Shown here piece by piece: positions 1 to 9,218 of a stretch of DNA of 64,000 bases. The notes beneath the pieces are model-generated. The model was given only the letters and a program-made list of their open reading frames with translations, ran no database searches and was not told where the DNA came from. Numbering within the stretch: the first letter of the stretch is position 1; each line of letters opens with the position of its first letter. The stretch is from Massilia sp. PDC64 (GTDB taxonomy: Bacteria; Pseudomonadota; Gammaproteobacteria; Burkholderiales; Burkholderiaceae_D), in NCBI RefSeq assembly GCF_900101265.1, contig NZ_FMZS01000007.1, positions 310,001-374,000 of the forward strand. Direction: 5' to 3'. A program made the position numbers and the translations under genes.

Positions 1-364
1 TGCCGATGCGCGTCGACAGGCCGGGTCGCGACAGGCCGGGTTGGTGCGCATCCAGGTGCCCGCACGCTTCGCACTGGAACATCAGCCGCAGCAGGACGCT
101 GTCGCCGACCTGCAGCACGGTGCCGGAGACGAGCCGCGACGTGTCGACGTCCACGAGCAGGTTCTCGCGCAATGTGTGCGGCGGCAGCGCGAACGCGTCG
201 TACGCATCCGTCCCGGCCAGCAGCAGCTGGCGCGGCGACAGCGGGTCGGCGTGTACGTCGCCTTCCAGTCCCTGGAACGCGATGGCGCGCACACGCTCCA
301 CGCGCTCGGGTGGCACGGCCAGGCTAGGGCGCAGGGCCAGGGCTTCGATCCGTCCGATGTCCAT
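1..364 (-). CDS. MOSC domain protein (partial, runs off the left edge)
   Basis: Reading the minus strand from an ATG at 364 gives 121 residues that stay open to the edge of the window, so the C-terminus is missing. The visible part has the hallmarks of a MOSC (molybdenum cofactor sulfurase C-terminal) domain: GLEGDVHAD, then LSPRQLLLAG, then LRENLLVDVD and the cysteine-containing stretch CEACGHLD, where the conserved MOSC cysteine lies. Free-standing MOSC proteins of this kind are related to YiiM/YuaD and are thought to handle sulfur or molybdenum cofactor chemistry; the substrate cannot be told from sequence. The gene reads in the same direction as the downstream-lying czc genes but is separated from czcA by about 108 bases. 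Confidence 0.8.
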   Translation of the reverse strand, partial: MDIGRIEALALRPSLAVPPERVERVRAIAFQGLEGDVHADPLSPRQLLLAGTDAYDAFALPPHTLRENLLVDVDTSRLVSGTVLQVGDSVLLRLMFQCEACGHLDAHQPGLSRPGLSTRIG

Positions 365-472
365 GTGCGTGTCCGTGTCGGTAAGGGATAAGCGATAAGT
401 GATAAGCGATGACCAAGTCTGCCACAGGTGCGGCCGGTCCGGATGACGTAGCGGACCGCCGCACCATGACGC

Positions 473-3400
473 TCAACGATAGGCCGGATCGCGGGAACTT
501 CCGTGCACCCACGTGTACAAGGCCGGCAGGATCAGGAGGGTCAGCGCCGTCGACGACAGGATGCCGCCGATGACGACCGTCGCCAGCGGCCGCTGCACCT
601 CGGCCCCGGTGCTCGTCGCCAGCGCCATCGGCAGGAATCCCAGCGACGCGACGAGGGCCGTCATCAGCACGGCCCGCAAGCGCACCTGCGCGCCTTCGCG
701 CATGGCTTCCCCGGCCGAGTGGCCCTGGTCGCGCAGCGAGCGCACGAACGCCAGCATCACGAGCCCGTTCAGCACGGCCACGCCGGACAGCGCGATGAAG
801 CCGACCGCCGCCGAAATCGACAGCGGCAACCCGCGCAGCCATAGCGCCAGCACACCGCCCGTCATGGCGAACGGGATGCCGCTGAACACGAGCAGGCCAT
901 CCTTCACGCTGCCGAACATCAGGTACAGCAGGGCGAACACGAGCGCCAGCGCGGCCGGCACGACGAGGGCCAGGCGCTGGCCCGCGGCCTGCAAATTTTC
1001 GAATTGCCCGCCGAGACTCAACCACACGCCCGCCGGCAGTTTCACCCTGTTCAAATCGGACTGCAGCGCGGCGACGAACGACCCGAGATCGCGCCCGCGC
1101 ACGTTCGCCGTGACGACGATGCGGCGCTTGCCGTTCTCGCGGCTGATCTGGTTCGCTTCCGGCACGAAGTCCAGGGTGGCGATCTCGGACAGCGGGATGC
1201 TGCTGCTACGGCCTTCGCGTTCGGGCAGGGAGATGGGCAGGCGGCGCAAGGTCTCGACGTCGTTGCGCGCGCCTTCCGGCAGGCGCACGGTGATGGCGAA
1301 GCGGCGGTCGCCTTCGAACACCGTACCCACGTCGCGGCCGCCGACGAGCGTGCCGAACGCTTCCTGCACGTCCGCCACGTTCAGGCCGTAGCGCGCGGCC
1401 TTGATGCGGTCGACGGCCAGGGTCAGCGCGGGCAAGCCTTCCGTCTGCTCGATCTTGACGTCGACCGCGCCCGGCAGCCGGTCCAGGACCTGGGCAATGC
1501 GCTGGGCCGTCGCGAGCATCGTCGCCGTGTCGTCGCCGAACACTTTGACGGCCACGTCGCTGCGCACGCCCGAGATCAGTTCGTTGAAGCGCAATTGAAT
1601 CGGTTGCGAGAACTCGTAGTTGTTGCCGGGGATGCGGTTCGCAGCCTCCGCGATCGCGGCCACGAGTTGCGCGTGCGTTCGTCGCGGCTTCGGCCACTGG
1701 CTTTCCGGCCGCAGGATCAGATAGCTGTCGGCCGCGTTCGGCGGCATCGGGTCGGTCGCCACCTCGGCCGTGCCGATGCGCGCGAACGCCCGCTCGATCT
1801 CGGGGAATTCGCGCAGCAGGGCGTTCTCCAGCTTCTGCTGCATCGCGACCGACTGCTGCAGGCTCGTACCGGGAATGCGCAAGGTCATGACGGCCAAATC
1901 TCCCTCGTTCAGGTTCGGCGCGAACTCGGTGCCGAGGCGCGTCGCCAGCAGGCCCGTCAACAGCACGGACAGCGCGGCGAACGTCAACGCCACCGGGCGG
2001 TTGCGCAAGGTCCAGTCCAGCAGCGGCCGGTACCAGTCGCGCGCCTTGTGCATCAGGCGGTTGTCATGCTCGGCCACGTCACCGCTGACGAACAGCGCGA
2101 CGGCGGCCGGCACGAACGTCACGGACAGGATCATCGCGCCGACCAGCGCCATCACGACCGTGAGCGCCATCGGATGGAACATCTTGCCTTCGATGCCGGA
2201 CAGCGCCAGCAGGGGCAGGTAGACCGTCATGATGATCAGCTGGCCGAACAACAGCGGCCGGCGCGCTTCCGCCGCCGCGAGCGCGACCTCCGTGCGGCGC
2301 TCGGCCGGCGTCAATGGCCGCCCGACCTCGGCCTGGGCGATCCCGAGCCTTCGGATGCAGTTCTCGACGATGACGACGGCGCCGTCGATGATGATGCCGA
2401 AGTCGAGCGCGCCCAGGCTCATCAGGTTGGCGCTGACGCCTGCCTGTACCATGCCCGTGAACACGAGCAGCATCGTGAGCGGAATGACGAGCGCCGTGAC
2501 GAGCGCCGCGCGCAGGTTGCCCAGGAACGCGAACAGGATCGCGATGACGAGCAGCGCCCCTTCGACGAGGTTGTTGCGGACGGTGCGGATCGCCTTGTTG
2601 ACCAGCACGGAGCGGTCATACACGGGCAGCGCCTGCACGCCGGGCGGCAGCGAGCGGTTGACCTCATCGAGCTTGCGGCGCGCGCTGTCCGCGACGGCGC
2701 GGCTGTTCTGGCCGATCAGCATGAAGACGGCGCCCAGCACGACTTCTCTCCCGTTTTCCGTGGCGGCGCCGGTGCGCAGTTCGCGGCCCGGTTCGACGTC
2801 GGCCACGTCGCGCACGCGCACCGGGGCGCCGTCGACGACGTCCAGCACGATGTTGCGGATTTCTTCCAGCGTTTTCACCTGGCCCGGCGTGCGCACGACG
2901 AATTGCTCGCCCCCCCGTTCGATGTAGCCGGCACCCGCGTTGACGTTGTTGCGGTCGATGGCGTTCACCAGGGTTGCCAGCGACAACCCGTGCGCGGTCA
3001 GCTTTGCCATGTCCGGCGCGACCTGGTACTCCTTCAGGTAGCCGCCGATCGTGTTCACTTCCGTCACGCCGGCGACGCCGCGCAGTTGCGGCGCCACGAT
3101 CCAGTCCTGGATCTCGCGCAGGTCGGCGGGCGAATAGGGCGTGCCGTCCGGTTTCAATGCGTCGGGGCGCGCTTCGACGGTCCAGTAAAAGATTTCGCCG
3201 AGGCCCGTCGCGATCGGTCCCAGCGCCGGATCGGCCTTGTCCGGCAGCCGGCTCTTCGCCTGCTGCAGCCGCTCGCTCACGAGTTGACGGGCGAAATAGA
3301 TGTCGGTGCCTTCCTTGAAGACGACGGTGACCTGCGACAGGCCGTAGCGGGACAGCGACCGCGTCTGCTCGAGCCGGGGCAGGCCGCTCATCGCCGACTC

Positions 3401-3607
3401 GATGGGGAAGGTGATGCGCTGCTCGACTTCCAGCGGCGAGTAGCCCTGCGCGGCCGTGTTGATCTGCACCTGCACGTTCGTGATGTCGGGCACGGCGTCG
3501 ATCGGCAGGCGTTGGTAGTTGACCACGCCCAGTCCGGCGAGGGCGACGATGGCGAGCACGACCAGCCAGCGGCGCGCGATGGCGAATGCGATAAGTTGTT
3601 CGAACAT
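473..3607 (-). CDS. czcA: CzcA-type heavy-metal RND efflux pump, inner-membrane subunit
   Basis: A full-length 1044-residue protein of the heavy-metal-efflux RND family, the proton-driven inner-membrane engine of a three-part pump. The N-terminus has the first membrane helix, followed by the family stretches DAVPDITNVQVQINT and GLSQVTVVFKEGTD. In the fourth transmembrane helix the sequence DFGIIIDGAVVIVEN carries the two acidic residues and the glutamate typical of the divalent-cation (Co/Zn/Cd) branch rather than the copper/silver CusA branch. It is the last gene of a minus-strand operon czcC-czcB-czcA with gaps of about 10 bases, so the complete pump is encoded together. Substrate is inferred as zinc, cobalt or cadmium from family membership. 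Confidence 0.95.
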   Translation of the reverse strand: MFEQLIAFAIARRWLVVLAIVALAGLGVVNYQRLPIDAVPDITNVQVQINTAAQGYSPLEVEQRITFPIESAMSGLPRLEQTRSLSRYGLSQVTVVFKEGTDIYFARQLVSERLQQAKSRLPDKADPALGPIATGLGEIFYWTVEARPDALKPDGTPYSPADLREIQDWIVAPQLRGVAGVTEVNTIGGYLKEYQVAPDMAKLTAHGLSLATLVNAIDRNNVNAGAGYIERGGEQFVVRTPGQVKTLEEIRNIVLDVVDGAPVRVRDVADVEPGRELRTGAATENGREVVLGAVFMLIGQNSRAVADSARRKLDEVNRSLPPGVQALPVYDRSVLVNKAIRTVRNNLVEGALLVIAILFAFLGNLRAALVTALVIPLTMLLVFTGMVQAGVSANLMSLGALDFGIIIDGAVVIVENCIRRLGIAQAEVGRPLTPAERRTEVALAAAEARRPLLFGQLIIMTVYLPLLALSGIEGKMFHPMALTVVMALVGAMILSVTFVPAAVALFVSGDVAEHDNRLMHKARDWYRPLLDWTLRNRPVALTFAALSVLLTGLLATRLGTEFAPNLNEGDLAVMTLRIPGTSLQQSVAMQQKLENALLREFPEIERAFARIGTAEVATDPMPPNAADSYLILRPESQWPKPRRTHAQLVAAIAEAANRIPGNNYEFSQPIQLRFNELISGVRSDVAVKVFGDDTATMLATAQRIAQVLDRLPGAVDVKIEQTEGLPALTLAVDRIKAARYGLNVADVQEAFGTLVGGRDVGTVFEGDRRFAITVRLPEGARNDVETLRRLPISLPEREGRSSSIPLSEIATLDFVPEANQISRENGKRRIVVTANVRGRDLGSFVAALQSDLNRVKLPAGVWLSLGGQFENLQAAGQRLALVVPAALALVFALLYLMFGSVKDGLLVFSGIPFAMTGGVLALWLRGLPLSISAAVGFIALSGVAVLNGLVMLAFVRSLRDQGHSAGEAMREGAQVRLRAVLMTALVASLGFLPMALATSTGAEVQRPLATVVIGGILSSTALTLLILPALYTWVHGSSRDPAYR

Positions 3608-3617
3608 GGGCGCCTCG

Positions 3618-4805
3618 TCAGTCGTCGTGTCCGGCTTCGCTCTTGCCGAGGTCCGCCTTCAGCAGGAAGCTGCCGCCGGCTGCGACGACCTCTCCGGCCG
3701 CCAGCCCGCGCACGATCTCGGTCCGCCTGCCGTCTGTGCGTCCCGGCACGACGTCGCGTAGCGCGAATCCGGCCTTCGTGCGGACGAACACGACGCTGTG
3801 CTCGTGGATCGTCTGGATGGCGTCGCCGGCTACCGTCACCGGCACCTGCGATTGCGGCCCCATCAGGTCGACGGTGGCCAGCATGCCCGGCCGCAGGCGC
3901 GCGTCGCGGTTCGGCAGGACGACGCGTGCCGTCGCCATGCGCGTCGACTCGCCGAGGACGGGGCCGACGAATGCGACGGTGCCGTCGATCTCGCCCGGCT
4001 GCGTGCCCACGCTGATCTTCGCCGCCATGCCCGTGCCGACCTGGCCCAGGCTGTCGGCGGGCACGGCCGCTTCGATCCACACGTGCGACAGGTCGGCGAT
4101 CGTGAGGAGCGGCCTGGTCTCGTCGACGGCCTGGCCCGCCACAGCCGGCTTCTCGACGACGACGCCGGCGATCGGTGCCCGCATCGTGACGCTGCCGGAT
4201 ACAGTGCCCGCCTCGATGCCGAGGGCGGCCAGATGCTGCGCGGCGGCCTGTGCGGCGATCTCCGCTTCCTTCATCGCCGTCGCGGCGGCGTCGAGGTCCT
4301 GGCGAGCCGAGATGCGCTCGTCCCACAGCGTCTTTTCGCGCTGGTACGTCGTGCGCGCGAGCTGCAGGCGCTGGCGCGCGCTGGCGGCGTCGGCACGCCA
4401 TTGTGCGACGGCCGGGCTCCGGATCGTCACGAGTGCCTGGCCCTTGCGCACGAGGGTCCCCGGCGACACGAGCACGGCCTGCACGATGCCCGGCGCCGGT
4501 ACGGCCAGCGCGACGGTGTGTTCCGCATCGGTTTTCACTTGCGCGGGAAGGTGCAGCCGCTGCCGCAAGGTGGCCGCGCCGGCCGTGTCGAGGGCGATGC
4601 CGTTGGCCTTGATCTGCGCCGCCGTCATCGCGATGCCGCGTTCGCCGGCGTCTTCTGAAGCGGCGCCGGTTTCCGCGCCGCGGTCGTCGTGGCCGTGCGC
4701 ATCTTTCGCAGGGACGGTGTCCTGGCGCGTGAACAGCATCAGGCCGGCAAGGAGGAGGGCGAACGCGCACATCAGCGCGATCGCCATTTTTTGTGTCTTC
4801 GTCAT
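3618..4805 (-). CDS. czcB: CzcB-type periplasmic adaptor of the metal efflux pump
   Basis: A 395-residue membrane-fusion protein that links the RND pump to the outer-membrane channel. It starts with an uncleaved-looking hydrophobic anchor (residues about 8-26), followed by a short histidine/aspartate-rich patch (DAHGHDD) that could bind metal, as seen in some CzcB proteins. The central coiled-coil hairpin (about residues 130-190, rich in Ala, Gln and Arg) is flanked by lipoyl-like halves (PAPGIVQAVLVSPGTLVRKG and MRAPIAGVVVEKP). The start ATG at 4805 follows czcC by 9 bases, and the stop lies 10 bases before czcA, consistent with one transcript. Confidence 0.93.
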   Translation of the reverse strand: MTKTQKMAIALMCAFALLLAGLMLFTRQDTVPAKDAHGHDDRGAETGAASEDAGERGIAMTAAQIKANGIALDTAGAATLRQRLHLPAQVKTDAEHTVALAVPAPGIVQAVLVSPGTLVRKGQALVTIRSPAVAQWRADAASARQRLQLARTTYQREKTLWDERISARQDLDAAATAMKEAEIAAQAAAQHLAALGIEAGTVSGSVTMRAPIAGVVVEKPAVAGQAVDETRPLLTIADLSHVWIEAAVPADSLGQVGTGMAAKISVGTQPGEIDGTVAFVGPVLGESTRMATARVVLPNRDARLRPGMLATVDLMGPQSQVPVTVAGDAIQTIHEHSVVFVRTKAGFALRDVVPGRTDGRRTEIVRGLAAGEVVAAGGSFLLKADLGKSEAGHDD

Positions 4806-4814
4806 GATGTTCTT

Positions 4815-6047
4815 TCAGTCTTGATCGGTGCCGGCGAGGCGTTCGATATCGGCCCAGGCGCGCCAGGCGGCCTCCAGGCTGTCCCACTGGCGCGCCTGGG
4901 CCTGGAACCACGTGCGTTGCGCGTCGAGCACGTCCAGGAAGGAAAACTTCCCGTACTCGAATCCTTTCAGCGTCTGCTCGTACGCGGACTTCGCGCCCGG
5001 CACGACGTCGTCGCGCAACAGCCGGACCTCTTGCGTCGCCGTTGCGTAGCGCGTGTGGGCGGCCGTCAGCGCAGACGCCGTCTCGCCCCGGGCAGCAGCC
5101 AGTTCATCGTGCGCGGCATCGGTACGGCGCAGGGCCGCGCGCAGGGCATCCGCGTTGCGGTTGAACAGGGGCAGCGGCACGGACAGGCCGACGACGGCCT
5201 GGCGCCGGCCCACCTGGTCATCCTTTTGCGTGCCCACGGACAGGGTGACGTCCGGCACACGCGCAGCGCGCTCGACGTCCGCCTGGGCCTGCCGCGTCGA
5301 CAGCTGGCCGCGTGCGCGGCGGACGGCGGCGGCTTCACGGCTCAGCAAGGACGCGATGGGTGGGGCGTCCGGCAGCCGGTCGCTGTCGTCGTCCAGTGCG
5401 AGCGTTTCTGGAGGACGGCCGATCAGCGCGCCCAGCGTCGTACGGGCGATGGCCAGCGTCGCCGTCGCCTGGGTCAGCGCGGTCGATGCGTCGACGGCGG
5501 CCAGGCGGGCCCGCGTCTCGTCGATGGGCGAGATTTTTCCGGCCGCCACGCGCTTGCCGGCCACGTCTACGGTGCGGCGCGCGAGGTCCGTCAATGCCTG
5601 GGCGAGTGCCAGCCGGTGCCCCGCGATCAGGACGTCGTGGTAGGCGGCGATGACATCGGCCCGGATGGCCAGCCGCTGCGCCTGGCGGTCGGCGCGCGCC
5701 GCGTCGGCCTCGCCCTGCGCAAGGGCGACGCGGGCCCGGCGTTTGCCGCCGAGCTCGATCGGCTGGTTGATCTGCACGGTGGTCGTGCGCGTGCCCGCCT
5801 GCTGGCCTTCGCGCAGCCAGGACAGTTCGGGATTCGGCAGGCGGCCCGCCTGGCCGACGAGGGCATCGCTCGCCGCCACCTCGTGCGCGGCCGCGCGCGC
5901 GGCGGGCTGGTCGAGGGCGAGCCGGATCGCTGTGGATAAGTCGATGGGGGCGGTGTCCGCCGCGACGCGCAGGGGCTCGGCGCCGCAGCGCCATGCCAAT
6001 GCGGATGCGAGGACGACCACCGCCAGCTTTTGTCTGGGTGTGTTCAT
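4815..6047 (-). CDS. czcC: CzcC-type TolC-family outer-membrane channel
   Basis: A 410-residue outer-membrane efflux protein, first gene of the czcCBA operon. A signal peptide is visible at the N-terminus (LAVVVLASALAWRCGA). The mature part shows the TolC-family duplicated coiled-coil pattern: PNPELSWLREGQQAG and the tract INQPIELGGKRRARVALAQGEADAARADRQA in the first repeat, and SVPLPLFNRNADALRAALRRTDAAHDEL in the second (fragments described, not full motifs). It would provide the exit duct for the CzcA/CzcB pump. The region before it holds the small czcI-like gene on the same strand. Confidence 0.92.
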   Translation of the reverse strand: MNTPRQKLAVVVLASALAWRCGAEPLRVAADTAPIDLSTAIRLALDQPAARAAAHEVAASDALVGQAGRLPNPELSWLREGQQAGTRTTTVQINQPIELGGKRRARVALAQGEADAARADRQAQRLAIRADVIAAYHDVLIAGHRLALAQALTDLARRTVDVAGKRVAAGKISPIDETRARLAAVDASTALTQATATLAIARTTLGALIGRPPETLALDDDSDRLPDAPPIASLLSREAAAVRRARGQLSTRQAQADVERAARVPDVTLSVGTQKDDQVGRRQAVVGLSVPLPLFNRNADALRAALRRTDAAHDELAAARGETASALTAAHTRYATATQEVRLLRDDVVPGAKSAYEQTLKGFEYGKFSFLDVLDAQRTWFQAQARQWDSLEAAWRAWADIERLAGTDQD

Positions 6048-6113
6048 GCGTGCTCCTGAAAATGGTCGATTCAGGCGCGCGGGGATTTGTGAGGGATCAA
6101 TGCCGCGCGCAGG

Positions 6114-6452
6114 TCAGGCGGCGGCAGGCCATTGGGGCCGTTCGGGACGGCTTGCGGGAGGCGCTTTGAGGTAGGGCGGGTAGAAAGCGACGCCGGATGC
6201 GTGCCGGCGCTCGGCCGGGATGACGACGAAGGGCGCCGGCAGGCAAGCGGTGTGGCCGAACGTGCAGGCCGCGCAATGCGGATCGGCGAGGGACGCGCCG
6301 TCGTCGTCGGCCACGAACACGGGCCCGGCGTCCGCGGCGACGCTGTGGTGGCTCACGCCGGCCGGCGTCATCGCGCAGCACTTGTCCGCCACGGCCAGGG
6401 CGACCTGGAATGGATAGACAACCAGCAGCAGGATGAGGATCAGGCGGCGCAT
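6114..6452 (-). CDS. CzcI-like small periplasmic protein
   Basis: A 112-residue exported protein with an N-terminal signal peptide (MRRLILILLLVVYPFQVALA) and a mature part with CC, CAAC and scattered histidines that could bind metal. It ends with the P-x-RPQW motif that is typical of the small CzcI proteins placed in front of czcCBA operons. The start at 6452 is preferred over an upstream ATG at 6470 because it begins directly at the basic n-region of the signal peptide. It lies 66 bases upstream of czcC on the same strand. CzcI proteins are implicated in regulating czc expression; that role is an inference here. Confidence 0.7.
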   Translation of the reverse strand: MRRLILILLLVVYPFQVALAVADKCCAMTPAGVSHHSVAADAGPVFVADDDGASLADPHCAACTFGHTACLPAPFVVIPAERRHASGVAFYPPYLKAPPASRPERPQWPAAA

Positions 6453-6530
6453 GGCGCAATGATACCGCAATAAAAGATGGCGTTATTCATCAATGAGCGG
6501 CCTCAACAGATCACGGGAATAAGGTTGGGT

Positions 6531-6546
6531 TGGCAACCGGTCTGCA
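6531..6546 (+). promoter_or_regulatory. Candidate sigma-54 promoter of the papain-like protease gene
   Basis: The sequence TGGCAACCGGTCTGCA has GG, ten spacer bases and GC (6532-6533 and 6544-6545), close to the sigma-54 consensus TGGCACR-N4-TTGCW. It lies 80 bases before the ATG at 6626. Similar elements precede the double-glycine peptide genes at 18544, 19364 and 32115, which raises confidence. Confidence 0.55.
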
Positions 6547-6625
6547 TATACCTTTATCGGGAGGGTTTATCCATATATGGATGATTCCCGAAATAAACGA
6601 TTGAACTCGCTGGAGGGTCGCCGTA

Positions 6626-7213
6626 ATGAAAAGCGCACATATTCTTGGCGGAATTTTTTTATTGGGAACTTTATCCGCCTGTTGTCATCCCCCATTGGTA
6701 GCGACGATCGACGTGCCTAAATTACCGCAGCAGGCGTCGAACTGGTGCTGGGCGGCGAGCGGCCAGATGACCATGCGTTTCCTGGGCCACGACGTCGCCC
6801 AATGCGTCGAAGCCAATAACCGTTTCGGTCTCACGACGTGCTGCGAAAATAATTCCGGCAGCTGCAATAACGGCGGCTGGCCGGAATACGAGAAATACGG
6901 TTTTACGGCCGACCAGACGTCCGATACGGCGCTTACGTTCAGCCAGATCAAATCGCAGATTTATTGCAAAAAGAAACCGATTGCGTTCAGCTGGCATTGG
7001 CCCGGCGGCGGCGGTCACATGATGGTCGTAAAAGGTTATTTCACCGTGAATGGCGTGCAATACGTGGACGTCAACGATCCCGAGCCTTATACGGATCTGA
7101 ATACGCTGGTCGGCGGCACCGAAACCATCATGACGTATGCCGATTACGTCAGCCGCGCGGGCGACCACACGCACTGGAACGACTATTACAACATCACGTA
7201 CAAAGGTGACTGA
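6626..7213 (+). CDS. Papain-like cysteine protease lipoprotein (C39-like/AvrRpt2-like fold)
   Basis: A 195-residue secreted protein. The first 19 residues form a lipoprotein signal (GTLSAC, lipid-modified Cys at 19). The mature part has the layout of a small papain-like cysteine peptidase: QQASNWCWAASGQM with the likely nucleophile Cys41, a glycine-rich loop with His131 (GGGGHMMVVKGY) and Asn150/Asp151 (VDVNDP) as third catalytic residue. A cysteine-rich insertion (TTCCENNSGSC) lies between. A good Shine-Dalgarno (TGGAGGG) precedes the ATG, and a sigma-54-type promoter lies at 6531. It is followed after one base by a second lipoprotein gene. It may process or cleave peptides at the cell surface; substrate unknown. 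Confidence 0.75.
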   Translation: MKSAHILGGIFLLGTLSACCHPPLVATIDVPKLPQQASNWCWAASGQMTMRFLGHDVAQCVEANNRFGLTTCCENNSGSCNNGGWPEYEKYGFTADQTSDTALTFSQIKSQIYCKKKPIAFSWHWPGGGGHMMVVKGYFTVNGVQYVDVNDPEPYTDLNTLVGGTETIMTYADYVSRAGDHTHWNDYYNITYKGD

Positions 7214-7214
7214 C

Positions 7215-7835
7215 ATGCGCAAATTTCCTTTCGCGGTGATCGTTGCGCTGGCCTGTTTCCTCGGCGGTTGCCAGACGAGCCAGCCCCGCCCCAACCACAG
7301 CCAGCAGACGGCCGCCCAGCACGGCCTGGACACGCTCAGGCACATCGTCAATGCCGGCAACTATGCGTCGCTCGGTTTCGAGTCGGAGGCCGAGGTACGC
7401 CAGGCCACCCTCGGCGAACCGCTGCAGGTCTACCGGGTCCAGCTCGACGCCCTGCGTGCCTTCGCCGAGAACACCGATCCGGAAACGCTGCTCGTCGACA
7501 TCCGCCGCAGCCTGTACCCCGTCAAGGTCGGCGACCGCGTGGCCACGTCGATCTTCGTCACCGGCGCGCGCGACGGCTGGCGGGCGTCCGAACTGGGCAA
7601 CGCGGCCGTCGCACGGCTCGTCAGCCGCTATCGCCATGGCGCCGGCGATTTCGTCGTGCACGTGCCCGCGATGAAATCCTGGTTCGTCGCCGACCGGGTC
7701 GAAGGCAAGCTCATGCTGACGCCCGTGATGGACGACCCGCGCACCAAGCTGCGGGCGGGCGAGACCTTGCCGGCCGACGTCGTCTTCCTGCAGCTCAAGG
7801 CGGCGTCAGAAGGCTACAACGGCTTACCGCAGTAG
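7215..7835 (+). CDS. Lipoprotein of unknown function
   Basis: A 206-residue protein with a clear lipoprotein signal (ALACFLGGCQT, Cys at about 18). I do not recognise a known domain in the remainder, which is a compact mixed sequence with DTLRHIVNAGNY near the start and a basic-hydrophobic VPAMKSWFVADRVEG region near the end. The start ATG at 7215 comes one base after the stop of the papain-like protease, so the two are almost certainly co-transcribed from the sigma-54-type promoter at 6531. An in-frame extension upstream to 7137 overlaps the protease gene and lacks a signal peptide, so it was not used. The stop is only 6 bases from the convergent HlyD gene. Confidence 0.7.
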   Translation: MRKFPFAVIVALACFLGGCQTSQPRPNHSQQTAAQHGLDTLRHIVNAGNYASLGFESEAEVRQATLGEPLQVYRVQLDALRAFAENTDPETLLVDIRRSLYPVKVGDRVATSIFVTGARDGWRASELGNAAVARLVSRYRHGAGDFVVHVPAMKSWFVADRVEGKLMLTPVMDDPRTKLRAGETLPADVVFLQLKAASEGYNGLPQ

Positions 7836-7841
7836 AGGCTC

Positions 7842-9218
7842 TCACCCGCCGAGCTGACGGAACGGGTCGAACGCCAGGTCGATCAGGCGGCGCTTGCGCA
7901 CGACGATTTCCGCGCTCGCCGTCATGCCGTAACGCAGCGGGTACGACGTGTCGCCCACGGTGTAGTGGTCGCGCTCGAGGGCGACGCGGCCTTCGTACAC
8001 GGGCAACCGCGTCTGCGCCGAGGCGCGGGTCGCGGGCGCGATGGTCTGCAGGGTGCCGTTGATGACACCGTAGCGCTGGTAGGGAAAGGCGTTGAACTTC
8101 ACCTGCACCGGCAAGCCCTCGCGCAGGAAGGCGCGGTCCTGTTCGGGAATCTCGATCTTGAGCAGGGGCCGCGTGTTCTTCGGCACGATGCCGCCCAGCG
8201 GCGTGTTCGCCTGGATCTTGTCGCCAGGCTGTGTGGACGTCACGTCCGTGATCACGCCATCCACCGGCGCAAGGATGCGCAGGAAATTGTCCTTGTCAAT
8301 GTTCTCGAACTGGATACGCGATGCCGCATCCGCCACCAGTCGCGCCGTCTGCACCTGCAACCGCAGTTTTTCCTCGACATTGGTCGCCTCGCGCTTCGCC
8401 GCTTCGTACTGCAGGCGCAGGCTCGCGAGCTGCTGGCCGCTCGTCTCCAGCTGCGACCGCGCCTCGGTCGTTTCCAGGCTCTGGCGCGCCGACAATTCGC
8501 TCACGCGCGATTCCGCCACGCGCACCGCGTTCTCGGCCGCCTGCAGCGCATTCTTCTTGCCCTCGACCTGCAGTTGCGAGACCCCGCCGCCGCCCGGCAG
8601 CGCGAACAGGCGCTCGTACTTGGCCGCCTCGTCGCGCGCCGCATCCCGTGCGCGGCGCGCGTCTTCCAGGTTCGTGCGCGCTTCCTGTGCCTGCGCGCGC
8701 TGGCCGGCGGCGAGGCGGCTCGTCCCCTCGGCCAGGCGGCGCTCGTGCTGGCGCTCCTCCGTGTCCATCGCTTCCTTCAGGGCCGCCACCCGCTCGTCCA
8801 GCAGCGCTTTCTTTTGCGGGAATTCCTTCCATTCGCGCTCCGCGTCTTCCAGTTTCAGACGCGCTTCCAGCGCATTGCGCGCCGCTTCGATGGCGCCGCG
8901 CGCGTACAGCCGCGCCACCACGTCGCCCTTCAGCACGGGCTGGCCTTCCGCGATGTAGATGTTGGCCAGCTCGCCGTCGATCGGCGCATACAACCGGCGC
9001 ACCTCGGACGCCGGCACGAGCGTGCCCGGCGCCATCACGAGGACGTCGGCACGGCCGAAGAACGACCACGCCAGGCCGGCCAGCACCAGCGCCACCATCA
9101 CGTAGATGGCCAGGTGCGTCAGGCGCGCCGGCGTGGCCGTCAGGATGCCGATGCCTTCGTCGCTGTGGTCTTCCAGCGCGCCGATCAGCGGTCGCAGGGG
9201 CTTGTTACTCGTTGCCAT
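7842..9218 (-). CDS. HlyD-family adaptor of a type I secretion system
   Basis: A 458-residue membrane-fusion protein. One transmembrane helix at about residues 28-50 (AIYVMVALVLAGLAWSFFG) is followed by a lipoyl-like first half (APIDGELANIYIAEGQPVLKG), a very long alpha-helical coiled-coil hairpin (about residues 110-290, full of Glu/Ala/Arg heptads), the second lipoyl half (ILAPVDGVITDV) and a C-terminal beta-barrel. This is the usual build of adaptors for peptide and protein exporters. The ATG at 9218 overlaps the end of the FHA gene by 14 bases; a longer reading upstream only recodes that gene in another frame. It presumably pairs with the C39 exporter at 22963-26019 and the NodT protein at 10782-12179. 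Confidence 0.88.
   Translation of the reverse strand: MATSNKPLRPLIGALEDHSDEGIGILTATPARLTHLAIYVMVALVLAGLAWSFFGRADVLVMAPGTLVPASEVRRLYAPIDGELANIYIAEGQPVLKGDVVARLYARGAIEAARNALEARLKLEDAEREWKEFPQKKALLDERVAALKEAMDTEERQHERRLAEGTSRLAAGQRAQAQEARTNLEDARRARDAARDEAAKYERLFALPGGGGVSQLQVEGKKNALQAAENAVRVAESRVSELSARQSLETTEARSQLETSGQQLASLRLQYEAAKREATNVEEKLRLQVQTARLVADAASRIQFENIDKDNFLRILAPVDGVITDVTSTQPGDKIQANTPLGGIVPKNTRPLLKIEIPEQDRAFLREGLPVQVKFNAFPYQRYGVINGTLQTIAPATRASAQTRLPVYEGRVALERDHYTVGDTSYPLRYGMTASAEIVVRKRRLIDLAFDPFRQLGG

Noticed and set aside
1004..4015. Very long plus-strand open frame opposite czcA/czcB
   Set aside because: High GC leaves antisense frames open. Its translation is rich in Arg, His, Gln and Asp without any domain, while the opposite strand encodes recognisable CzcA and CzcB.
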